A stretch of 6,376 nucleotides of DNA from JAEZKC01 sp046546375. Its GTDB lineage: Bacteria > Fibrobacterota > Chitinivibrionia > Chitinivibrionales > Chitinispirillaceae. The notes below the pieces were generated by a model. That model was not told where the DNA came from and ran no database searches. It saw nothing but the letters and a program-made list of their open reading frames with translations. A program made the translations under genes and the position numbers. Shown piece by piece: positions 1 to 4,989 of this stretch (positions within the stretch are counted from its first letter, which is position 1; every line of letters begins with the position of its first letter). The stretch lies in NCBI GenBank assembly GCA_046546375.1, contig JBKGXV010000138.1, positions 1 through 6,376 on the forward strand, in the 5' to 3' direction.

Positions 1-6
1 GGTCTT

Positions 7-492
7 TCACCCTACAGAAGACAGTGCCAGCCCTATTGCCTGACGCGCATCGAAAGCCTCTTTGAGCAGAGCGGCATCCACAGGAGCTGCTTTTCTCAAA
101 TCCCAGGATCCCGGCATCCGTATAACTGTTTTGTTCAAGGCAAGAGCAACGGCAATTTCACTCAATGTACCGTAGGCTCCCGGAAATGCGATGATAACAT
201 CCGAGGATTGTACCACTATCACATTTCTGGCAATCCCAAGACCAGTGGGAATTGCTATTGTCAGAAATGAATTGGCTTCGCTTCTGTCTGATTCTGGAAG
301 AATTCCGACTACAGTACCGTTTTTTTCAGAAGCACCTTTGCTTGCAGCTTCCATAATGCCTTTTTTTCCTCCGCATACAAGAACAGCACCGTTTGCGGCT
401 ATGTGTTCGCCCAATTCGTGTGCGATTTCGGCTTGTTCAGGAGATGTTTCGTTTCCCCCTATGACTCCGATACTGATTTTCCTGTTTAGCAT
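7..492 (-). CDS. LOG-like (TIGR00725-type) nucleotide-binding protein
   Basis: A 161-residue, single-domain Rossmann-fold protein of the LOG/lysine-decarboxylase-like superfamily. Visible motifs: the N-terminal strand and glycine turn ISIGVIGG (6-12), GG-x-x-GIME (41-48), the TGLGIARN segment (83-90) with its Arg, and PGAYGTLSE (104-112), the counterpart of the PGGxGTxxE signature of LOG phosphoribohydrolases. Length and layout fit the TIGR00725 subfamily. True LOG enzymes cleave nucleoside 5'-monophosphates to free base plus ribose 5-phosphate; the substrate here is unknown, and the second Gly of PGG is Ala. The frame stays open upstream to 726, but that part lies antiparallel-free over the same-strand radical SAM gene in another frame. 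ATG at 492 is preceded by GGAGA at good spacing and begins exactly where the family homology begins. It lies 23 bases after the radical SAM stop, so it is probably the last gene seen of the rlpA operon. Family is firm, function is not. Confidence 0.88.
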   Translation of the reverse strand: MLNRKISIGVIGGNETSPEQAEIAHELGEHIAANGAVLVCGGKKGIMEAASKGASEKNGTVVGILPESDRSEANSFLTIAIPTGLGIARNVIVVQSSDVIIAFPGAYGTLSEIAVALALNKTVIRMPGSWDLRKAAPVDAALLKEAFDARQAIGLALSSVG

Positions 493-496
493 ATAG

Positions 497-501
497 TCTC
501 C
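497..501 (-). promoter_or_regulatory. Ribosome binding site deciding the LOG-like gene start
   Basis: GGAGA read on the minus strand, 4 bases before the ATG at 492. It supports the internal ATG over the upstream extension of the open frame. Confidence 0.7.
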
Positions 502-515
502 GGATGAATCGATAA

Positions 516-1472
516 TTAGAGTTGTTTTTCCATAAGAATCGGCTTGAGAGCATCCCAGGCAGAGGAAAAAGAGGTGTAGGAATTTATAGCGTAGTACTGA
601 TACCAACCGCAGTTTCGGCTGCATTTTTTCATGGCGAGGCGACTTGAATGAGCATCTTGCGATTTGAGCCAGAAGGAAAGATCTGTGTAACGGAGATCCG
701 GTCCTTTTTTTCCCAGAATATGACACGGGTAGTAGAGTCTGCCATCAGGAGCGATGATTACAGAAGAGCTGGAGCATTTTTCTTTCCGGTACGCATCAAA
801 AAAGCCGGCGGGAGTGTGTATTGTGTTAGGGTATGATTTGCGGAGGTATTTTACTTTTTTTTCAAGACTGTTCATATCGGGAAAACAGTCCTGGGCATTA
901 TCCATTCGGGCAGCGGGAATGATAACGATATTGGCATTGTTTTCATGACATTTTCTTACTTTTTCATCCAGTGTATCAACACTGCTTGAGGTGACGACTG
1001 TCTGCACAGCCAGACTTGTGGGAAGTTTGCTTAACTTCGGCAGCAAATCGAACATTTCCAGATTGTTGTGACCCTCGTCTATCGATATGTGCAGAAAGTC
1101 GATGTATTGTGCATATTTATCTATGGGATAAGAGAAGATGTCTTTTACGCTGGTTGTAAAAAGAAGATAGAAATTACAGTTTCCGGCATATTTCAGCAGT
1201 TCTTCGATATCAGGGCGCAGAAGCGGTTCCCCACCCTCGAAACTGGTCATCAATACAGATGATCTGGAGAGATTTCTCAGTATAGCTTTGATGTCTGCAG
1301 TAGAGAGATCCGGAACAGAGTTTTTCTTCACGTTACAGAACGGGCATCCGAAGTGGCATTTGGTTGTCAGTTTGAAAGAAGCGTAGAACGGATTTATCGG
1401 CTGATTTTCCAGAAAATTCTGCAGAAGACCTTTTGCGGTGGGTAAATATGCTGTAACGGGGAGTAATCTCAA
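516..1472 (-). CDS. Radical SAM protein with C-terminal SPASM/twitch-like cysteine cluster
   Basis: A 318-residue radical SAM enzyme. The CxxxCxxC motif that binds the SAM-coordinating [4Fe-4S] cluster is C39-HFG-C43-PF-C46, placed after a strand (FYASFKLTTKC) as in the family. The SAM-contacting GGEP motif is residues 80-83, followed by LLRPDIEELL. The C-terminal part holds four more cysteines, C233, C250, C284 and C288, around an APDGRLYYPC segment. This resembles the auxiliary Fe-S region of SPASM or twitch proteins, which include peptide-modifying maturases and HpnH-like enzymes. Substrate is unknown; no precursor-peptide gene is visible next to it. The start is TTG at 1472, with AAGGAG five bases upstream. 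It is the middle gene of a likely rlpA - radical SAM - LOG operon: 65 bases after rlpA, 23 before the LOG gene. Enzyme class is firm; reaction is open. Confidence 0.9.
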   Translation of the reverse strand: MRLLPVTAYLPTAKGLLQNFLENQPINPFYASFKLTTKCHFGCPFCNVKKNSVPDLSTADIKAILRNLSRSSVLMTSFEGGEPLLRPDIEELLKYAGNCNFYLLFTTSVKDIFSYPIDKYAQYIDFLHISIDEGHNNLEMFDLLPKLSKLPTSLAVQTVVTSSSVDTLDEKVRKCHENNANIVIIPAARMDNAQDCFPDMNSLEKKVKYLRKSYPNTIHTPAGFFDAYRKEKCSSSSVIIAPDGRLYYPCHILGKKGPDLRYTDLSFWLKSQDAHSSRLAMKKCSRNCGWYQYYAINSYTSFSSAWDALKPILMEKQL

Positions 1473-1477
1473 ATCTG

Positions 1478-1483
1478 CTCCTT
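1478..1483 (-). promoter_or_regulatory. Ribosome binding site for the TTG start of the radical SAM gene
   Basis: AAGGAG on the minus strand, five bases before TTG at 1472. This near-perfect site is the main reason for accepting a TTG start. Confidence 0.75.
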
Positions 1484-1537
1484 ATTCAGTATTGGAAGAG
1501 AGAAGTAAAATATAAAAAAGCACGGAGAGATGTAACT

Positions 1538-1972
1538 TCAGGGAGAGATTATCTCTATTGAAACTGTAGCCAATCCGCTTTTGACCATATTCAGTTTTTT
1601 AGCTGCAGCATAGGAAAGGTCGATGATCCGATTTCCGGAAAAGGGTCCTCGATCATTGATTCTGACAATTACGGAAAGATTATTGTCAAGATTGGTAACC
1701 CTGACTTTGGTATTGAAAGGAAGGCGGTTGTGGGCAGCAGTTAATTCATGCATGTCAAAAATTTCACCGTTTGCAGTTTTTCTGCCGTGAAATTTTTTTC
1801 CATACCAGGAAGCCTTGCCGGTTTGGATGATTCCTTTGTTGGTTTTGTTCGGAGAAAGATTTTTAGCCTCTGTTTTTTTTCCGGATGCGGAAGAGGATCC
1901 GGTGTAGCGTGCTTCACCGACACAGGAAAAGATAAGAATCACAACAGCTGATATCAGATATGAAAATTTCAA
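1538..1972 (-). CDS. rlpA: RlpA-like septal/cell-wall protein (double-psi beta-barrel), lipoprotein-like leader
   Basis: A 144-residue exported protein. Residues 1-17 form a hydrophobic signal ending IFSC, a fair but imperfect lipobox (Cys17). Cleavage after GEA (19-21) by ordinary signal peptidase is an alternative. A low-complexity Ser/Lys/Asn linker follows (about 22-48), then the RlpA double-psi beta-barrel (51-142): TGKASWYG (51-58), HGRKTANGE (62-70), LTAAHNRLPF (77-86), VRVTN (90-94) and VRINDRGPF (103-111). The conserved acidic and His residues of the family groove are present (E70, H81, D107). RlpA proteins act in the periplasm on peptidoglycan, in some species as lytic transglycosylases on naked glycan strands. 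The SPOR domain of E. coli RlpA is absent, so this is a short form. The start is TTG at 1972 with AAGGA seven bases upstream, and a strong promoter lies about 45 bases before it. It is the first gene of the probable operon. Confidence 0.9.
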   Translation of the reverse strand: MKFSYLISAVVILIFSCVGEARYTGSSSASGKKTEAKNLSPNKTNKGIIQTGKASWYGKKFHGRKTANGEIFDMHELTAAHNRLPFNTKVRVTNLDNNLSVIVRINDRGPFSGNRIIDLSYAAAKKLNMVKSGLATVSIEIISP

Positions 1973-1979
1973 AGATTTA

Positions 1980-1984
1980 TCCTT
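1980..1984 (-). promoter_or_regulatory. Ribosome binding site for the TTG start of rlpA
   Basis: AAGGA on the minus strand with a 7-base gap to TTG at 1972. The TTG is followed at once by a signal peptide (KFSYLISAVVILIF), which fits this start. Confidence 0.7.
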
Positions 1985-2016
1985 GAAGCAAATCGGTCAC
2001 AAGAGCTGTAATCTCA

Positions 2017-2045
2017 ATTATGCAGAGGATTGCATGAAAAGTCAA
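2017..2045 (-). promoter_or_regulatory. Sigma-70-type promoter for rlpA operon
   Basis: On the minus strand, TTGACT (2040-2045) and CATAAT (2017-2022) are separated by exactly 17 bases, so ten of twelve bases match the vegetative consensus. Transcription would start near 2010, about 38 bases before the rlpA start. It lies in the spacer after the rubrerythrin gene and suggests that rlpA, the radical SAM gene and the LOG gene are expressed independently of it. Confidence 0.7.
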
Positions 2046-2048
2046 TCC
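2027..2048. repeat. Inverted repeat overlapping the rlpA promoter -35 box
   Basis: A perfect 6-base inverted repeat, GGATTG (2027-2032) and CAATCC (2043-2048), with a 10-base centre. One arm overlaps the -35 hexamer and the other sits in the promoter spacer. It could be an operator. It could also be a weak hairpin ending the rubrerythrin transcript, whose stop is at 2057, but no T-run follows on the minus strand. Confidence 0.4.
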
Positions 2049-2056
2049 GTTTCCGA

Positions 2057-2551
2057 TTACTGATTGAGGCGATTCAGTTCTTTGGTTATCTGCCCCACAT
2101 GAGTGAGTTCCTCGTGAATCAGTTTATCCAGCTGATTTCGTCCCAGATCTTCTCTGACGAACTCTTTCATGGAACTGTAGAAAACAACGGAGTCTTTTTC
2201 GAATTGGAGAGCCAATTCAAGAGCATCCCCGGGGGAGTTGCAGGAAAGCGCAAGCTTTTCTATGTCGCTGTTTTTAACAAAGATATGGGAATCGGCGACA
2301 GCTTTGAGATACAAATGTACGGAATCGTCCGGATCAAAAAGGTTTTGATATTTCTGATTTTCCGGCATTTCCGAAGAGAGCTTTTCAAATATTTCTATAT
2401 GGTTTTCTTCCCACCGGGCAAGAGAGGAGAAAAGCGTTTTCAGCTCCTGATCAGAGGAATTATCCGCTACTGTCTGGTAGTACAATCTTCCGTTTTTTTC
2501 AATCTGTATCCCTATAGAGAATATTTCTTCAGCATTGAAAACTTGAGACAT
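2057..2551 (-). CDS. Rubrerythrin-like ferritin-family di-iron protein
   Basis: A 164-residue four-helix-bundle protein of the ferritin-like/rubrerythrin group. All expected di-iron ligands can be placed: E18 (IQIEKNG), E48-x-x-H51 (EENH), E118 (LQFEKD) and E148-x-x-H151 (EELTH). The two halves repeat the E ... ExxH pattern, as in rubrerythrin. There is no C-terminal rubredoxin domain (no CxxC pairs), so it is the short rubredoxin-free type. The family handles peroxide or iron in anaerobes; this member's exact activity is not readable. The start is ATG at 2551 with a very strong AGGAGG four bases upstream, implying efficient translation. It is transcribed away from the small gene at 2775. No convincing promoter was found: the best candidate (TTGAGT, 19-base gap, TTTTAT) has poor spacing. 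It is probably monocistronic, since rlpA has its own promoter. Confidence 0.88.
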   Translation of the reverse strand: MSQVFNAEEIFSIGIQIEKNGRLYYQTVADNSSDQELKTLFSSLARWEENHIEIFEKLSSEMPENQKYQNLFDPDDSVHLYLKAVADSHIFVKNSDIEKLALSCNSPGDALELALQFEKDSVVFYSSMKEFVREDLGRNQLDKLIHEELTHVGQITKELNRLNQ

Positions 2552-2609
2552 GTTTCCTCCTAAAATAGATATTCATATCAGTTTTCTGTATTAAAATAAA
2601 ACCTTGTAG

Positions 2610-2683
2610 CCCGTAATGGTACTCAAGTCCTGAAATTGTCTGCAAAGAGACCATGATGGACCGAGCAGATTTCTCGGAACGGG
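2610..2683 (+). other. Possible structured RNA or regulatory element
   Basis: Nested complementary segments can form a branched fold: CCCGT (2610-2614) with ACGGG (2679-2683) closes the element. Inside it, GTCC (2627-2630) pairs with GGAC (2658-2661), capped by GTCT/AGAC (2638-2641, 2648-2651). A second arm is CGAG/CTCG (2662-2665, 2673-2676). Each helix is only 4-5 bp, so chance is possible, and the strand is not determined. It matches no riboswitch or small RNA class that I recognise. It ends upstream of the promoter at 2701, so it would not be in the leader of the rightward gene from that promoter. Confidence 0.2.
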
Positions 2684-2700
2684 TGATAGTGAGCCCTTAC

Positions 2701-2728
2701 TTGCTCCTTTAAGTGCGAATCATATAAT
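2701..2728 (+). promoter_or_regulatory. Sigma-70-type promoter for the small gene at 2775
   Basis: TTGCTC (2701-2706), a 16-base gap, and a perfect TATAAT (2723-2728). The predicted start near 2735 gives a leader of about 40 bases that ends in GGAGAG before the ATG at 2775. Confidence 0.65.
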
Positions 2729-2774
2729 TTCTTATAAACTGAATTGGAATACGTTCATAAACGGAGAGAAATTA

Positions 2775-3059
2775 ATGGCTTCAAATGTGGAAGATCTTAC
2801 CATCAATTATGAAGAAGACGGTGTTCTGGTAGTGAAGGAACTGGATAAGAGAGTACTTTCCAAAGGTTCCTGGGCAACTGTTATTTACCGGTATCAGCAG
2901 TGGGAAAGAGCAAAAGAGGACTATGGTCAGGATCGCTTTTCCATTCGCCGCTACCGTAAAATCAATGATGAGTACAGACAGCAGGCGAAATTCAACATAT
3001 CCAGTAAGGATCAGGCTCTGAAGATTATTGATGCTCTTCAGACATGGACTCGGGATTGA
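2775..3059 (+). CDS. Small conserved-looking protein, possibly PC4-like nucleic-acid-binding
   Basis: A 94-residue soluble protein with no signal peptide or membrane segment and no cysteines. It is rich in charged and aromatic residues. Order: acidic N-terminus; strand-like GVLVVKELDKRVL (16-28); SWATVIYRYQQWE (32-44); a basic strand, RFSIRRYRK (54-62); then KFNISSKDQALKIIDALQTW (72-91), which looks like a strand turning into an amphipathic helix. The pattern of basic strand, F-N-I, then helix faintly recalls the PC4/p15 single-stranded-DNA-binding fold. That is my inference from pattern, not a family match I can name. ATG at 2775 has GGAGAG nearby and a good promoter upstream. Its last 35 bases overlap the 3' end of the convergent gene on the minus strand. 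It is very likely a real gene because of its signals and composition; function unknown. Confidence 0.8.
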   Translation: MASNVEDLTINYEEDGVLVVKELDKRVLSKGSWATVIYRYQQWERAKEDYGQDRFSIRRYRKINDEYRQQAKFNISSKDQALKIIDALQTWTRD

Positions 3060-4146
3060 ATCTGCTGAAAGGAATTGTTTTTATTCCGAATCTGTTTCTG
3101 AGAAAATCCGCTTCACAGGGATAGAGACAGTAGGCGATGAGTTTATCTTTCGGGATTTCCTTTAAAGATAAATTTCCCCTGTACCGGTATTCGTTTTCCT
3201 CCAGCCAGTTACCCGATTTTCCTGAAGACTGATACATCCAGCGCTCGGAATAATTCAATTTTCTTGTTTTTTGCGGGTCGGTGTAGATTACAGGTCTGAT
3301 ACCCAGAGACAAAGCTGTGTTTTTCTCTATCCCTATACCGTAGGGTTCGAAAGCCATTTGCACATATCGTTTTCTCCAGCGCATCAGTTTAAAGAACTCC
3401 GTTGGAGAATTCCCCGAAAGGCACACAGTGTAGATATTTTTGGCCATATGGCGGTTGGAGGCATACACTGTTTGGCTCGAAAGAATATTGAAAAGAGCAT
3501 GAAAAGCGCTTCTGGGGTAATTTTGCGATTTGATTATGTCTTTATAGAAGTCAAAGGCGGACTCATCCGGCCAGGGGTGAAGAGATGTTCTGGTCCAGTG
3601 GACAAGGTGATCCGATGAAATCAGAAATGGATTATTGAGGACGATATCACTAAATGATTTGAAAACACTGTCTTTTGTTCTTTTCTTTTCATGAAGAAGA
3701 AAGCGGCAATCGGTTTTTTTGGAAAGATGATTTTTCTGCAGTGATTTTTCCATGAATCCCTTGGTTCGTATGGAAACAGGGAAAAGAATATCGGCGGAAT
3801 CCATTATGTACTGGTCACGAATGTGCATGTAGGATTTTTTACTGGTGCTGATCGGAAAATGGGTGAAAGAAGAATTGTTGCTCAGATTGAAGTCGGAATA
3901 TATGCGCCCGGTTATTTGTTGAAAAGAACAGTCGTTTTCGGCACAGACAACGATATTGACGTTTACGCGATCAAGTACTGCAGCAACAAGAGGAAGTTCC
4001 CAGTTGGGTGTTCCGATCGAAGTCAGAAGGGTAAGGTTTTCATCTCTGAAAAAGCCAAGAGCATCCAGGGTTTTCTGTACCCATGAACATTTTCTGGAAG
4101 GTGCGAGCTTCTGCCTTGAAAGAAGAAGTGCCCCAAGCTCACACAT
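3025..4146 (-). CDS. Two-domain protein of unknown function: SLOG/DprA-like N-terminus, AbiGi/DUF2971/DarT-like C-terminus (inferred)
   Basis: A soluble 373-residue protein with no export signal. The N-terminal part (about 36-150) alternates strands and helices: LTLLTSIGTPNWELPLVAA (38-56), NIVVCAEND (64-72), and IRDQYIMDSADILFPVSIR (109-127) followed by KGFMEKSLQ. The last block mirrors the R-(N/D)-x-x-I-x-x-x-AD-x-x-x-V segment with downstream Gly of SLOG/DprA nucleotide-binding Rossmann proteins. The C-terminal part (about 178-345) contains LVHWTR (181-186), TVYASNR (226-232), VCLSGN (241-246), MAFEPYGIGIEKN (264-276), RPVIYTD (284-290) and WLEENEYRYRG (314-324). Such a His-x-Thr, YGI, PVIY, E-(Y/W)-R order recalls AbiGi/DUF2971/DarT-like proteins with an ADP-ribosyltransferase-like fold. 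Both assignments are inferences. ATG at 4146 lacks a Shine-Dalgarno site and overlaps the HD gene stop by 8 bases, implying translational coupling. The gene itself is secure; its function is open. Confidence 0.85.
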   Translation of the reverse strand: MCELGALLLSRQKLAPSRKCSWVQKTLDALGFFRDENLTLLTSIGTPNWELPLVAAVLDRVNVNIVVCAENDCSFQQITGRIYSDFNLSNNSSFTHFPISTSKKSYMHIRDQYIMDSADILFPVSIRTKGFMEKSLQKNHLSKKTDCRFLLHEKKRTKDSVFKSFSDIVLNNPFLISSDHLVHWTRTSLHPWPDESAFDFYKDIIKSQNYPRSAFHALFNILSSQTVYASNRHMAKNIYTVCLSGNSPTEFFKLMRWRKRYVQMAFEPYGIGIEKNTALSLGIRPVIYTDPQKTRKLNYSERWMYQSSGKSGNWLEENEYRYRGNLSLKEIPKDKLIAYCLYPCEADFLRNRFGIKTIPFSRFNPESMSEEHQ

Positions 4147-4936
4147 TCTTTATCAGATAAGAGTAGCATGTTTCAAATACACTATCCACATCCCGATGAT
4201 CGGGAAGCTGATCTCTGAGATTTTCCAGAATCCGTCTTTTTTTTATTTCTTTGTAGGTATGGGTGAAATTGATATCGAAAACCCATCCCATCAGAATCAG
4301 TTTGAAATCATTCACATAATTGAGCGTTTTTATGTTCCAGGGAGTGGCGTTTAGAATGGAGGAAACTACCTGGGGAGAAAATGATTCTGTATCGGGTAGA
4401 TCCAGTTCCACGGCTTTTTTTGTTTTCTGTTCTGGATTCCGGAAATGATTGAGTACCACATTCCAGATATCCAGTTTATCGGCATCCCGCAGCATTTTGG
4501 CCAACCAGAGAGAACTGTTTTCTGTATGGGGAAGACTTGCTTTATTATGAAGCTGTATGGCTTCAATGATAGTTTTGCCCCGGTATTTATCTGCAGAGGC
4601 GAGGATTTGTTCTCGACTGATAATGGAAACGGAGAGTTCTGCGTGATTCACGGATTTTTTATCCAGGAAGGTGCGGTAGGTGAGAAACTGTTCGAATCTT
4701 CCGATATCATGCAGCAGGCCGGCAACTGCTGCCATTTCCAATTGTGTTTCGGAGAGGTTGATGGATTTGCCGATGGATTTGATTTCATCCATTACATTTC
4801 TGCAATGCTGCTCTTTCAATCTGAGAGCTCCCTCGGTGGAGAGATCCGAAGAGGAGAAAGAGGAGGTGTAATTGTTGTACCAGGATTCTATGGAGGAGAA
4901 AAGGTTTTCCACTTGAAAGTCCCTGCTCTTTGGCAT
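4139..4936 (-). CDS. HD-domain metal-dependent phosphohydrolase
   Basis: A soluble HD-superfamily protein, 265 residues from ATG 4936. Metal-ligand candidates in order: H44 (KEQHCRNV), the HD doublet H76-D77 (LLHDIGRFEQF), H98 (VNHAELSV), H130 (IQLHNK) and D151/D153 (LRDADKLDIW). The spacing and the extra histidines fit a full HD phosphohydrolase. The family removes phosphate or pyrophosphate from nucleotides or cuts phosphodiesters; the substrate cannot be read here. The motif wording RFEQF-x-x-YRTF and LRDADKLDI is typical of a widespread stand-alone HD family. Start is uncertain: ATG 4936 has a weak GGAA nine bases upstream, while ATG 4951 and GTG 4969 have no ribosome site. The N-terminus of the longer forms adds nothing conserved. 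Its stop overlaps the start of the 373-residue gene by 8 bases, so the two are co-expressed and probably act together. Confidence 0.9.
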   Translation of the reverse strand: MPKSRDFQVENLFSSIESWYNNYTSSFSSSDLSTEGALRLKEQHCRNVMDEIKSIGKSINLSETQLEMAAVAGLLHDIGRFEQFLTYRTFLDKKSVNHAELSVSIISREQILASADKYRGKTIIEAIQLHNKASLPHTENSSLWLAKMLRDADKLDIWNVVLNHFRNPEQKTKKAVELDLPDTESFSPQVVSSILNATPWNIKTLNYVNDFKLILMGWVFDINFTHTYKEIKKRRILENLRDQLPDHRDVDSVFETCYSYLIKNV

Positions 4937-4989
4937 GATAATTGATTCCATACTGTGCAGAACTGACACCTATTTTGCAGGTCGGATAC
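4937..4989. other. Short divergent spacer between HD gene and M23 peptidase gene
   Basis: Only about 53 bases separate the preferred starts of two diverging genes. I see no -35/-10 pair with acceptable spacing on either strand. Promoters may therefore lie inside the opposite gene's 5' end. Confidence 0.5.

Larger units (their letters stand above)
2552..2774. other. Divergent intergenic region between rubrerythrin-like gene and small conserved gene
   Basis: A 223-base spacer. It holds the strong ribosome binding site of the leftward gene (2556-2561), an AT-rich stretch (2561-2603), a more GC-rich foldable segment (about 2605-2700), and a clear rightward promoter (2701-2728). It also holds the GGAGAG site (2763-2768) of the gene at 2775. 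Two imperfect direct copies of an AGCCC-N-TA motif (2608-2615 and 2692-2699) flank the foldable part; they could be regulator half-sites. No convincing small open frame is seen. Confidence 0.55.

Noticed and set aside
493..726. N-terminal extension of the LOG-like gene to a start at 726
   Set aside because: It overlaps the end of the same-strand radical SAM gene in another frame, shows no family similarity, and a good ribosome site marks ATG 492.
2030..2563. 177-residue plus-strand open frame
   Set aside because: It lies almost wholly opposite the rubrerythrin-like gene, whose di-iron ligands and strong ribosome site are convincing. The plus-strand translation is a Phe-rich shadow.
2603..2627. 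Leftward promoter TTGAGT / TTTTAT for the rubrerythrin-like gene
   Set aside because: The 19-base gap and weak -10 make it no better than chance in AT-rich DNA.
2661..2677. CCGAG/CTCGG hairpin as a terminator
   Set aside because: The stem is only 5 bp and no T-run follows on either strand.
2605..2715. 6S RNA on the minus strand, because TGCTCGGTCC also occurs in E. coli 6S RNA
   Set aside because: The shared stretch is short, the hairpin around it is arranged differently, and I could not build the long closing stem or find a good promoter for it.
3271..3618. 115-residue plus-strand open frame
   Set aside because: It is antisense to the 373-residue gene and has no ribosome site or recognisable motif.
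4445..4945. 166-residue plus-strand open frame
   Set aside because: It is antisense to the HD-domain gene, whose conserved motifs fix the true strand.
4942..4989. TTG start at 4942 for the M23 peptidase
   Set aside because: There is no ribosome site, it would run over the start of the divergent HD gene, and ATG 4990 gives the usual short tail before the membrane helix.
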